Below, one piece after another: positions 9,079 to 17,097 of a DNA stretch of 64,000 bases (position 1 is its first letter; every line of letters begins with the position of its first letter). The notes below the pieces were generated by a model. That model did not search any database. It was not told where the DNA came from and was given only the letters and a program-made list of their open reading frames with translations. The stretch is taken from contig CANRVB010000013.1 of assembly GCA_947643165.1 (NCBI GenBank), positions 1 through 64,000 on the forward strand, in the 5' to 3' direction. The stretch comes from an uncultured Porphyromonadaceae bacterium. GTDB taxonomy: Bacteria > Bacteroidota > Bacteroidia > Bacteroidales > Muribaculaceae. Made by a program: the position numbers and the translations under genes.

Positions 9079-9109
9079 TTGGCTCACATCGGTTTATTGT
9101 GTAAATTTG
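9079..9109 (+). promoter_or_regulatory. Bacteroidetes-type promoter of the GH84 gene
   Basis: TTG at 9079-9081 is followed by 20 bp and then TAAATTTG (9102-9109), a full match to the TAnnTTTG -7 consensus. Transcription would start near 9116, leaving a leader of about 55 nt before the ATG at 9173. Confidence 0.7.
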
Positions 9110-9172
9110 CACAAAAGGGGGCGCCATACCCTCTGCTGATACCGAAATCACATATCTATATAACATATCACC

Positions 9173-11713
9173 ATGACCAACTGCAAATCTTTAGCCATAG
9201 CCCTGGCTCTTGCCGCATCGGCCTGCCCGGTAGTGGCTCAGGACACATTCGACCTCTCTTCGCAGCGCAAGGAGGTGCAGCATTTCCGCCGTGTTCCGGG
9301 CGAGAAATTAGACCACAAGGGCATAATCATCAATCCCACACCGCATAGCCTTGAGGTCAAAACGGAGGGAACCGTATCGTTTGCCGAAGGATTCAAATAT
9401 ACCGGAAAGACCTATGCCGACGACCTGACACACCTTGGCATACCCACATCATCGAAAGGTTGCAGGCTTACCATTAAGGTCGGCGCAAAGGATGCAGCAA
9501 AGGCAGGCGTGGAGCAGAAAAAAGGCGCATACAGCCTTGTCGTCGACAAAAAGGGAGTCACAATCACCGGCTATGATGATGCCGGCGCCTTTTACGGGCT
9601 CCAGACACTCAGGGAGATTATAAACAGTCCGGTGGCCGACGGCAAGACCATACCATATCTCGCGGTCAACGATTATCCCGATCTTCCCTACCGAGGTGTG
9701 GTCGAAGGATTCTACGGCAATCCATGGTCGCATGAGGTGCGCATGTCATTGATCGATTTCTATGGCCGCAACAAGATGAACGACTACATCTACGGCCCAA
9801 AGGATGATCCCTATCACAGCTCGCCATACTGGCGTCAGCCCTACCCGGAGAAAGAAGCCAAGCAGATACACGAGCTGGTGGAAGCGTGCAAGCGCAACCG
9901 CGTCAACTTCGTATGGGCGATACATCCGGGAAAGGATATCCGCTGGAACAAGGAGGACTACGACAGCCTTGTCAACAAGCTTGACATGATGTACGATCTG
10001 GGCGTAAGGTCGTTCGCGCTGTTCTTTGATGATATCGAGGGTATCGGTACCGACTCCAACAAGCAGGCCGAGCTCGTCAACGATCTCACACGCGATTTCG
10101 TGAAGACTAAAGGCGACGTCACCAACCTCATGATCTGTCCCACCGACTACTCGCAGTCGTGGGCCAACCCTGGGCCTAAGGGGCAGCTCGCCATCTATGG
10201 CGATAAACTCAATCCCGACGTCGAGGTGTTCTGGACCGGCGGTGCCGTCTGCAGCGACCTTACCCCGGAGACCCTCGAGTTTATCAACTCACGCATCAAG
10301 CGTCCGGCCCTCTTCTGGTGGAACTTCCCCGTGAGCGACTATTGCCGCAATTATCTGCTCCAGGGTCCTTCCTATGGACTCGACACATCGCTGACGGCCG
10401 CCCAGGTAGCAGGTATCGAAAGCAATCCCATGGAGCACGGCGAAGCCTCAAAGATCGCTCTGTATGGCGTGGCCGACTATACATGGAATGTGGCCGACTA
10501 CAATCCAATCGACAACTGGGAGCGTTCCTTCGAGGTGATAGCCCCCGAGGCCCCCGAGGCATACCGCACATTTGCAATCAACTCAGCCGACACCGAAACC
10601 GGCTACCGTCGCGATGAGTCGTGGGAGACTGTCACGTTCCCTTACAACGACTACACCCCGGCGCAGTTTGATGCCCTTAAAAAGCAGTTTGCCGAAATGC
10701 AGACTGTCCCCGGGAAGATGCAGTCCATCTCCAATAAGCAACTCCTCAGTGAACTGAACCCGTGGCTTGTGGAATTTGGCAAACTCGGAGCGCGTGGCGA
10801 GAAGACACTTGATCTGATCAAGACATTCGAGGGTGGTGACGATGCCGCTTTCTGGACCGCCTATGTGGCAAACATAATGACTCCCGAAGAGCGTGAAGCA
10901 TTCAACGCCCATAAGTCGGGCACGATGAAGCTGCAACCGTTCTACGAAAACGCCATGGATGATATGCTCGATGCCTTCTACACCCGTCTTACCGGCGATG
11001 TGCCCGCGACATACCGTGCCGTCGGAAGCTACCGCAATGCCGGCACCACACTCGGCAAGCTCATGGTCGATAACGACACCTCGACATATTATACCTCGGC
11101 TTATGCGCAGCGCGCCGGCGATTGGATCGGACTCGATCTCGGTACGGTGCGTCCTGTCGACGAGGTAGAGGTGCTTCAAGGCCGCAACAACTATGACGAT
11201 GTGGACTACTTCGACAATGTCATACTCGAGGCATCTGCCGATGGCCATAGTTGGACCGCGCTTACCGACTCACTCCAGACAACCTACGATATCAATTGGA
11301 AATCGCAGCCCGTCGATGCCCGCTATGTGCGTATCCGCAAGCTGCATTCGCCAAAGCGCAATTGGGCTTCTGTACGTGAATTCCGTGTCAATCCCGTCAC
11401 CCATGAGCGTCTGGGGCTGAATATCACAGCTCCCGATATGGAGGGCTCTCTCAGAGCTTTCGATGGTAATCCGGCTACCGTTTATGCTTCCGAGGGTACG
11501 CTCACCTTCGACCGCCCGGACAACACCCAATCGTGCGTTATGCTTCTGTCCGACCGTGGCAATAACCTGAAGATAGAGCAGTTTGACGCTGACGGAAACC
11601 TTCTGCAGAGCACTCCTGTCAATGCCGATCTGATGCGCGTCTCGCTCTTGCCCGCCGCATCACGTATCGCCGTTACAGGCCCTTGCAGCATTTATGAAAT
11701 CATAGCGGACTGA
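9173..11713 (+). CDS. GH84 beta-N-acetylglucosaminidase, secreted
   Basis: This 846-residue enzyme begins with a signal peptide (residues 1-22, ending near VVAQ). A GH20b/GH84 N-terminal alpha/beta domain (about 45-165) precedes the GH84 barrel, which opens with LPYRGVVEGFYGNPWSHE. The catalytic aspartate pair D286-D287 is visible in FALFFDDIEG; in this family these residues drive substrate-assisted cleavage of terminal beta-GlcNAc. A helical region follows, and an F5/8 type C (discoidin-like) domain covers about 615-745 (YTSAYAQRAGDWIGLDLG). It probably acts in the periplasm or at the cell surface on host N-acetylglucosamine-capped glycans. It has its own promoter and terminator, so it is monocistronic. 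Confidence 0.93.
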   Translation: MTNCKSLAIALALAASACPVVAQDTFDLSSQRKEVQHFRRVPGEKLDHKGIIINPTPHSLEVKTEGTVSFAEGFKYTGKTYADDLTHLGIPTSSKGCRLTIKVGAKDAAKAGVEQKKGAYSLVVDKKGVTITGYDDAGAFYGLQTLREIINSPVADGKTIPYLAVNDYPDLPYRGVVEGFYGNPWSHEVRMSLIDFYGRNKMNDYIYGPKDDPYHSSPYWRQPYPEKEAKQIHELVEACKRNRVNFVWAIHPGKDIRWNKEDYDSLVNKLDMMYDLGVRSFALFFDDIEGIGTDSNKQAELVNDLTRDFVKTKGDVTNLMICPTDYSQSWANPGPKGQLAIYGDKLNPDVEVFWTGGAVCSDLTPETLEFINSRIKRPALFWWNFPVSDYCRNYLLQGPSYGLDTSLTAAQVAGIESNPMEHGEASKIALYGVADYTWNVADYNPIDNWERSFEVIAPEAPEAYRTFAINSADTETGYRRDESWETVTFPYNDYTPAQFDALKKQFAEMQTVPGKMQSISNKQLLSELNPWLVEFGKLGARGEKTLDLIKTFEGGDDAAFWTAYVANIMTPEEREAFNAHKSGTMKLQPFYENAMDDMLDAFYTRLTGDVPATYRAVGSYRNAGTTLGKLMVDNDTSTYYTSAYAQRAGDWIGLDLGTVRPVDEVEVLQGRNNYDDVDYFDNVILEASADGHSWTALTDSLQTTYDINWKSQPVDARYVRIRKLHSPKRNWASVREFRVNPVTHERLGLNITAPDMEGSLRAFDGNPATVYASEGTLTFDRPDNTQSCVMLLSDRGNNLKIEQFDADGNLLQSTPVNADLMRVSLLPAASRIAVTGPCSIYEIIAD

Positions 11714-11734
11714 TCAGGTGTGCATATCTATTAG

Positions 11735-11775
11735 GCCGACGCCCTCTGCTTACGGTGGATGGGCGTCGGCTTTTG
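11735..11775 (+). terminator. Intrinsic terminator of the GH84 gene
   Basis: The perfect arms GCCGACGCCC (11735-11744) and GGGCGTCGGC (11761-11770) are followed by TTTTG, 21 bp after the GH84 stop. Confidence 0.85.
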
Positions 11776-11828
11776 TGTTACCGTAGGCACAAGGTTGAAT
11801 TTTTTTTCGGAAAAAACATCAAAAAAAT

Positions 11829-11859
11829 TTGGATAATTGAACAGTCTGCCCTAACTTTG
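11829..11859 (+). promoter_or_regulatory. Promoter of a small transcription unit
   Basis: TTG (11829-11831), a 20-bp spacer and TAACTTTG (11852-11859) make a complete Bacteroidetes promoter. The next annotated gene is 410 bp away and a strong terminator lies between, so this promoter serves the short unit that ends near 12170. Confidence 0.75.
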
Positions 11860-11967
11860 CGTTACACAAACAAACGGACAAGAGAGTCCGCAGTAATCAT
11901 TCAGATTATTGATAGAAATTGAAGATATCACCACATCAAAGTAGATTGGGAAACTCATCAATTACAT

Positions 11968-12063
11968 ATGAAATACCGAGACAAGCGAGCCTTCCAATGG
12001 CGGGCCTCATCCTCTCGAAAGAGCGGAGGTTCAATTAACCCGGAGGATTACAAAGGTTGGTAA
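11968..12063 (+). CDS. Candidate 31-residue basic small protein (or small RNA)
   Basis: The open frame ATG 11968 to TAA 12061-12063 encodes a 31-residue peptide. It begins MKYRDKRAFQWRASS, is rich in Lys and Arg in its first 18 residues, and ends NPEDYKGW. I do not recognise it. It is the only open frame of note between a full promoter (11829-11859) and a strong terminator (12117-12170), so the unit is monocistronic with a leader of about 100 nt. The RNA also contains hairpins (CGGAC/GTCCG at 11874-11889 and CTCT-CGAA-AGAG inside the frame), so a structured small RNA is an equally good reading. No Shine-Dalgarno is visible, which is normal in this phylum. Confidence 0.4.
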   Translation: MKYRDKRAFQWRASSSRKSGGSINPEDYKGW

Positions 12064-12116
12064 GCACTCAAATCCTGTCATCCGGAGTTTCATCGCATCC
12101 TTTGGTGTGGACCATA

Positions 12117-12170
12117 CGGCGGAGCCGGCAAGTGTCTTTTGACAAACTGCCGGTTCCGCTTGCTTTTTTT
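12117..12170 (+). terminator. Strong intrinsic terminator of the small transcription unit
   Basis: The arms GCGGAGCCGGCA (12119-12130) and TGCCGGTTCCGC (12148-12159) pair over 12 bp with one G-U. An inner AGT/ACT and GTC/GAC pairing extends the stem, and TTGCTTTTTTT follows. It separates the small unit from the lipoprotein gene at 12272. Confidence 0.88.
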
Positions 12171-12271
12171 ACCTGTGCTGTCCCGGCAAACAAACTTTTT
12201 CCGATCCCGTGCGTTACAATGTTATGATTTTCTTTAAACACACTTAACACAATTAAATTTTCTGAAGAATC

Positions 12272-12805
12272 ATGAACAAGATTGTAATTCCGGCAGCAGT
12301 TATGATGATGTCAATCTTTGCCACTGCCTGTTCCGGTAGCCACAGCGAGGCTGCACACGAACGTAGCTTCTCCGAAAAGATAGAGAACTGTACAGATACC
12401 GACAGCCTCCGCTCTTATGTTACCCAGGCCAAGGACTACGCGTCGAAGCTTGTCGACGAGGGTAAGTATCAGGAAGCAAACGCATTTATTGACAGCATTT
12501 CACCTGTTCTTGAAGCTAAAGCTCCGGCGCTGATGGGAGCCTTTGTTGCCGTCCGCGATCGCATAGCTGTTGAAAAGACTGCAGCCGAGGCAAAGGAGAA
12601 GATCGGCGAGGCTGCCGATTCGATTTCCGACAAGGCCGGCAAAGCGGCCGATGCAGTTCAGGATGCCGCAGGAAAGCTCGGCGATAAGGCTCAGGAGGCC
12701 GTCGACAAGGCCACCGGTTCAGTCAAGGATGCCGCAGGCAAGGCCGTCGACTCTGCACGCGACAAGGCTAAGGATCTTGCCGGTAAGGCAGCCGATAAGC
12801 TTTGA
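12272..12805 (+). CDS. Lipoprotein with LEA/apolipoprotein-like helical repeats
   Basis: This 177-residue protein has a lipoprotein signal with Cys20 (IFATAC). An N-terminal helical part (about 30-105) is followed by a C-terminal stretch (about 105-177) of imperfect 11-residue repeats rich in Ala, Lys, Asp and Gly (for example KAADAVQDAAGKLGDKAQEA). Such repeats resemble group 3 LEA proteins and form amphipathic helices; in bacteria they are often linked to envelope stress or desiccation. Only the fold-level resemblance is visible and no specific function can be given. A porin gene follows after 61 bp with no terminator between, so the two may be cotranscribed. Confidence 0.75.
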   Translation: MNKIVIPAAVMMMSIFATACSGSHSEAAHERSFSEKIENCTDTDSLRSYVTQAKDYASKLVDEGKYQEANAFIDSISPVLEAKAPALMGAFVAVRDRIAVEKTAAEAKEKIGEAADSISDKAGKAADAVQDAAGKLGDKAQEAVDKATGSVKDAAGKAVDSARDKAKDLAGKAADKL

Positions 12806-12866
12806 GTTACTTATTTTAACTACGTTTCGACTATAATCAACCTACACATCAAGCGTCCACTCGATC

Positions 12867-14144
12867 ATGAAGAATATAATTACGGCAGCTATCATGCTGG
12901 CTGCGGGCACTGGTATTGCATCGGCGGTTCAACCCGACACATTGTATATACCCCAAAGGTCAATCACAATCACCGGTGAGGCCGGAAAGGCCAAAGATCT
13001 GGTTGCGATTCTCTACAATCGACAGAATCTCCACTTCTCCGACCCTTCGGCTCCCCGCTTCCTCTTTTTCGATCGGGAAGGTAAGGTAGCCATGGGCATC
13101 GGCGGATATGTGAAAGGAACAATGCAATATGACTTTGGAGGTGCTATTGACCAAGGGGCATCTTTTGTGACATACGACATTCCTGTGCCTGCCAATCCGG
13201 CCATGCGCAATCAGTTTTTCGCCAATGCCAACCAGTCTACTATTTTCCTTCAGATGATAGGACGCTCCGAGCGCTTCGGCACATATGAGGTGTTTGTGCG
13301 TACCAACTTCAGCGGCGGTGGCCCGACGGGCTACGATCTGAAGCTCAAGATGGCATATCTGAGAGTGGGCTACGTGACGGCCGGTCTCACAAACAGCGTG
13401 TTTGTCGATGGCGAGGCAGGTACACCGACCATCGATGACCAGGGTCCTGCCGGCGAGATGTCTGCCAAAAACATTCAGCTTCAGTATATGCCCAAAATCG
13501 GACCGCTGACGTTGGGCGTATCGGCTGAGATGCCTTCGGCCGGCTACCGCGAAGATAAGCTCGTACAGGAGATAAAGCAGCGGGTTCCCGACATACCGGC
13601 TTTCATTCAGTATGGATGGAACGGTGGCAAGAGCCATATTCGCCTCTCCGGACTTCTGCGCAACTTATCCTACCGCGATCTTAATGCCGGACAAAACAAG
13701 TTTGCCACAGGTTGGGCTGCACAGGTCAGCGGACTTATCAACGTCATCCCACAGCTCACGCTATTCTATCAGGGAGCCTACGGCCGTGGATATGCACGCT
13801 ATATCAACGATCTGGCCGATGCCGATGTCGACCTCATTCCCGATGCCTCAGCTCCCGGAAAGATGAAGGCACCGCAAATGTCTAACTTCGAGGGGGGCTT
13901 ACAGATAAATGCCACAAAAAACCTGTTTTTTGCAGCATCCTATAGCGAGGCTCATCTCTACGGTCAACAGATTCTTGGGCCTGACGCATATAAGTATGGC
14001 CGCTACCTGAGTTGCACCGCCTTCTACAATCTTGGCGAGGACCTGCGTGTAGGCATTGAGTATCTTCGCGGCAGTCGCCATAACATAGATCACTCTGACG
14101 GCCACGCCAACAGGCTCATAGGCATGATACAGCTCACGTTCTGA
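12867..14144 (+). CDS. DcaP-like trimeric outer-membrane porin
   Basis: A 425-residue outer-membrane beta-barrel protein with a signal peptide (about residues 1-20, ending GIASA). The region PRFLFFDREGKVAMGIGGYVKG and the later repeated amphipathic strands resemble the DcaP family, whose members form trimeric channels for small organic anions. The protein ends in the aromatic-terminated strand LIGMIQLTF expected for barrel assembly. A short N-terminal segment (about 30-48) may be the DcaP coiled coil. The lipoprotein gene lies directly upstream. The substrate is unknown. Confidence 0.78.
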   Translation: MKNIITAAIMLAAGTGIASAVQPDTLYIPQRSITITGEAGKAKDLVAILYNRQNLHFSDPSAPRFLFFDREGKVAMGIGGYVKGTMQYDFGGAIDQGASFVTYDIPVPANPAMRNQFFANANQSTIFLQMIGRSERFGTYEVFVRTNFSGGGPTGYDLKLKMAYLRVGYVTAGLTNSVFVDGEAGTPTIDDQGPAGEMSAKNIQLQYMPKIGPLTLGVSAEMPSAGYREDKLVQEIKQRVPDIPAFIQYGWNGGKSHIRLSGLLRNLSYRDLNAGQNKFATGWAAQVSGLINVIPQLTLFYQGAYGRGYARYINDLADADVDLIPDASAPGKMKAPQMSNFEGGLQINATKNLFFAASYSEAHLYGQQILGPDAYKYGRYLSCTAFYNLGEDLRVGIEYLRGSRHNIDHSDGHANRLIGMIQLTF

Positions 14145-14221
14145 CCCGCACTCCCTGTGCGTCAAAAATGGTTAAACCCTACCCGCGTTTCAACCCGGCG
14201 CTGTGTGTGTTGTTATACTAT

Positions 14222-14253
14222 CGTGAGCCGATCCTCTGAGGATAACCCTCACG
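14222..14253 (+). other. Hairpin in the leader of the glutaminase gene
   Basis: The outer arms CGTGAG (14222-14227) and CTCACG (14248-14253) enclose an inner ATCCT/AGGAT hairpin. No T-run follows and the ATG is 31 bp downstream, so this looks like a leader structure rather than a terminator. Confidence 0.4.
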
Positions 14254-14284
14254 ATTACTGAAACAATACACACATAACGAAGAT

Positions 14285-15217
14285 ATGGAAAGAAAAATTT
14301 CGATTGCCGATCTGCAGAAAGCGGTCGACGAAGCCTACGAAAAATTCAAAGATTGTAACGACGGAAGCGTAGACCCGCGCTCAGGCTCTGTCAACACCTC
14401 CGATTTCGGCATCAGCGTGATGCTTGCCGACGGAACACAGATAAGCCGTGGCAATACTGATGTTTCTTCACCCATGGGCTCCCTGGGCAAGGCGTCTCTG
14501 GCTGTCCTGCTCATGACTCAGAACACCCCCGACCAGATACGTGAGAAATTCTCATGCAGCAAGGACAAAGGTTGCGGCTGCAAGTCGCAGAAGCCACATA
14601 TCCCTGTCAGCGCCAAGGGCGTCAGAATGATCAGCGCCGTTGAGCCGCAAGGCGATCCCGACGGAAAATGGGACCTCGTGATAGGAAATATCATCAACAT
14701 GATGGGATCCGCTCCCGTCCTCGACGACACGCTCTACCGGAATCTGCTGGCTGCCTGCAGCAACGCCGATGCCGAGAACGTCATAGCCCAGTCGGGATGG
14801 TACCTCTACGACGACGCTGCCACAGCCATCGACCAATATGCCAAGCTGACCTCGCTCAAGGTCACCGCCACGCAGATGGCCAACATGATGGCTACCATCG
14901 CCGCCGATGGAGTCAACCCCTCCGACAAGAGCATAGCCTTCGACGGCGCCATTTCTCAGCGCGTCGCAGCCCTTATGGCAGTCAAAGGTCCCCACAAGAT
15001 GGCACGTCCATGGCTCATGTGCACAGGTCTGCCCGCCATGTCCAGCTTCGGAGGTCTCATAGCCGGCACATTGCCCGGAGTATTCGGCATAGCCGCCTAT
15101 TCGCCCTTGGTCAATGATACCCACGTATCAGTCCGCGCCTCCAAGGCCATAGCCTATATCATGAACAAGCTTCAGCTCAGCGCCCTCTCCAGCGCCCGGG
15201 TAAGCTTTGTCAGCTGA
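14285..15217 (+). CDS. Divergent glutaminase with a Cys-rich insertion
   Basis: This 310-residue protein resembles serine-dependent glutaminases (beta-lactamase-like fold; glutamine to glutamate plus ammonia). Matches are a Ser-x-x-Lys pair S66/K69 in MGSLGKASL, the segment around E120 (VEPQGD), a probable catalytic Tyr185 before LKVTATQMANMMATIAADG, and a C-terminal block VAALMAVKGPHKMARPWLMC-TGLPAMSSFGG that follows the family pattern. The usual NPFINAGAI segment is replaced by VIGNIINMMGSA, and a short insertion carries C91, C97 and C99 (CSKDKGCGC). There is no signal peptide. Because substrate-binding residues differ, true glutaminase activity is uncertain. It has its own terminator. Confidence 0.72.
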   Translation: MERKISIADLQKAVDEAYEKFKDCNDGSVDPRSGSVNTSDFGISVMLADGTQISRGNTDVSSPMGSLGKASLAVLLMTQNTPDQIREKFSCSKDKGCGCKSQKPHIPVSAKGVRMISAVEPQGDPDGKWDLVIGNIINMMGSAPVLDDTLYRNLLAACSNADAENVIAQSGWYLYDDAATAIDQYAKLTSLKVTATQMANMMATIAADGVNPSDKSIAFDGAISQRVAALMAVKGPHKMARPWLMCTGLPAMSSFGGLIAGTLPGVFGIAAYSPLVNDTHVSVRASKAIAYIMNKLQLSALSSARVSFVS

Positions 15218-15261
15218 TAGTCCGACCCATCATTGTCAGTCAATCCTGATAACCGCAATGA

Positions 15262-15314
15262 GCGGCCACCATGATGCTGCAAACGCATCACAGAGTGGCC
15301 GCCCATTTTGTTGT
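15262..15314 (+). terminator. Intrinsic terminator of the glutaminase gene
   Basis: The arms GCGGCCAC (15262-15269) and GTGGCCGC (15295-15302), with an inner TGATGC/GCATCA pairing, are followed by CCATTTTGTTGTTT. The T-rich tail overlaps the -33 region of the next promoter. Confidence 0.75.
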
Positions 15315-15337
15315 TTGATAAAAAAAACATACTTTTG
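15308..15337 (+). promoter_or_regulatory. Promoter of the ECF sigma/FecR operon
   Basis: TTG at 15308-15310 (within TTTTG), a 19-bp spacer and TACTTTTG (15330-15337) match the Bacteroidetes housekeeping consensus. The sigma factor gene starts 30 bp further on. This suggests that the regulatory pair is expressed constitutively by the main sigma factor. Confidence 0.6.
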
Positions 15338-15366
15338 TATCAGTATAAAAAAACTAAAAGGCTGTT

Positions 15367-15939
15367 TTGTCTTCTACTGATAATGATAACCAATTGTTGA
15401 GTGCTTTGTTGGCGGACTCTCAGGATGCCTTCAAGCAGGTATGCCTTACGTATACACATACTTTATATGCATACTGTTATAGCTATACGCGTAACTCTGC
15501 ATATACAGAAGAAGTAGTTCAGGATATATTGGTCGCATTTTGGAACTATAGACATCGACTTACACTTGATTCATCAATAAAGTCCGTGCTGTTTACAATC
15601 GCCAGGCATCATGCAATAAACGCATTTAGAACAACACTGCGTTCACCTGTATACGAAGACTATGTGAAGTATAGCGAAGCGATAGCATGCGATGCTAACG
15701 ATAAATTAGGCTATGATGATTTTTTAGTTAATCTTCGTCATGCTATGAATAGATTGACTCGTTCCGAGAAAAAAGTAGTGGAGTTGTCTAAATTTGAGCA
15801 CTATTCAAATTCTGAAATAGCTGAATCACTTGGCATTAGTGAGAAAACGGTCAGAAACCAATTATCTGCAGGGCTGTCAAAACTACGGATGTATTTGACA
15901 GACTTTAAATATATAGTATTATTGTTCATTAATATATAG
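15367..15939 (+). CDS. ECF-type RNA polymerase sigma factor
   Basis: This 190-residue sigma factor has region 2 (about 18-85, with AYTEEVVQDILVAFWNYR) and region 4 (about 125-180, MNRLTRSEKKVVELSKFEHYSNSEIAESLGIS in two parts). The start is a TTG codon: an in-frame TAA lies 12 bp upstream and the next in-frame Met is far inside the protein. The FecR-like anti-sigma gene follows after 10 bp, and an STN-SusC gene after that. In Bacteroides such trios let the outer-membrane receptor report its glycan and switch on its own operon. The gene is clearly AT-rich against the genes before it. Confidence 0.92.
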   Translation: MSSTDNDNQLLSALLADSQDAFKQVCLTYTHTLYAYCYSYTRNSAYTEEVVQDILVAFWNYRHRLTLDSSIKSVLFTIARHHAINAFRTTLRSPVYEDYVKYSEAIACDANDKLGYDDFLVNLRHAMNRLTRSEKKVVELSKFEHYSNSEIAESLGISEKTVRNQLSAGLSKLRMYLTDFKYIVLLFINI

Positions 15940-15949
15940 TAGCTTAGTC

Positions 15950-16963
15950 ATGACCAAAATTTCAACCGGTAATATAAATGTAAATGCATTACTTAAAAAG
16001 TATGCCGATGATTCGCTGTCTATTGATGAATTACAGAATTTGCGCGAAGCTACTTCATTGATGTCTGATGAGGAACTTATGCAGTCTTTTAAAGAGGCCG
16101 GAATAGAAAATAATAAGGCAGAGATATTGACAAGAGTCGCTATGGCGCGAATTATAGACGGAGCCATGGCTAAGATTCATATTACTAAAAAGAGAGTCTT
16201 GAATATTCCTACATTTTGGGCTTATGTGGCAGCAATAGCAATCGTAGTACTGATGGCATGCACAGTCTGGCTATATATTGGTACTCAGGAATATGATTTA
16301 TATAAAGAGGTTATTTCCCAACAGACTGTAATTAGCACCAATGTTGGAGAAAGTGTACATATGCGGTTGCCTGATGGAACAGATGTTCAAGTTGGATCAG
16401 AATCGCAATTGGCATATTCTATAAGCGATTTTAATGATAATATTCGTACTGTCAGAATATATGGTGAGACCGATTTCAGTGTGGTGGAAAATAAGTCGGC
16501 TCCATTTTATATCTTATGTGATGGTCTGACGGTAAGAGTTACGGGTACAAAATTTAATCTTGTGGCAAGAAGATCAGATGCATCTGCCATGCTATATCTT
16601 CGGGAAGGTTCAGTAGACATGATATCAGACAAAACTGGTAAAGTGGTTCATGTAAAACCAAACGAGTTGATAACTATGGATTATGCAACTGGAGCCTTTA
16701 GAGTGACGTATGTGTCAAATCAGAATCAGGCAAACAGTATATTGCGTGCCGATATGGTATTCGATGAGGTCTCTGTTGAAGATGTGATTGATGCGTTGCG
16801 GACTCATTATGGCGTTGATATATCTGTCAGAAATAGTGCTTTGAAATCTAAAAAATTTACAGGATATCTTCCATCCAAAAATTTCGATGAGGCTCTTAAT
16901 ATAATATGTGAGGCATTTGACTTGGACATTAGTATTGAGAATCAGATAATTGTACTGAAGTAG
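15950..16963 (+). CDS. FecR family anti-sigma factor
   Basis: This 337-residue protein has a cytoplasmic N-terminal part (about 1-85) that would hold the sigma factor and one transmembrane helix (about 89-112, FWAYVAAIAIVVLMACTVWL). A periplasmic FecR domain (about 125-235, NVGESVHMRLPDGTDVQVG) and a C-terminal DUF4974-like domain (about 265-337, FDEVSVEDVIDALRTHYGV) follow. The last domain is expected to contact the STN domain of the receptor encoded next. A terminator follows the gene, so the SusC operon has its own promoter. AT-rich like its neighbours. Confidence 0.93.
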   Translation: MTKISTGNINVNALLKKYADDSLSIDELQNLREATSLMSDEELMQSFKEAGIENNKAEILTRVAMARIIDGAMAKIHITKKRVLNIPTFWAYVAAIAIVVLMACTVWLYIGTQEYDLYKEVISQQTVISTNVGESVHMRLPDGTDVQVGSESQLAYSISDFNDNIRTVRIYGETDFSVVENKSAPFYILCDGLTVRVTGTKFNLVARRSDASAMLYLREGSVDMISDKTGKVVHVKPNELITMDYATGAFRVTYVSNQNQANSILRADMVFDEVSVEDVIDALRTHYGVDISVRNSALKSKKFTGYLPSKNFDEALNIICEAFDLDISIENQIIVLK

Positions 16964-17009
16964 ATATGTGATGGTCGGGATGGTGAATGTGTATAAAATA
17001 GGTTAGCAA

Positions 17010-17041
17010 AAAAAATATGTTTTAAAACATATTTTTTATTT
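17010..17041 (+). terminator. Terminator between the sigma/FecR operon and the SusC operon
   Basis: A perfect 28-bp palindrome (17010-17037) with arms AAAAAATATGTTTT and AAAACATATTTTTT ends in a T-run. In the 56 bp between it and the SusC start no TAnnTTTG box is visible, which suits a promoter read by the neighbouring ECF sigma factor. Confidence 0.7.
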
Positions 17042-17097
17042 GGGACAAATGATGGGATTTGTTGCTATAATAGTGTAACCAAATCAATCATTAACCC

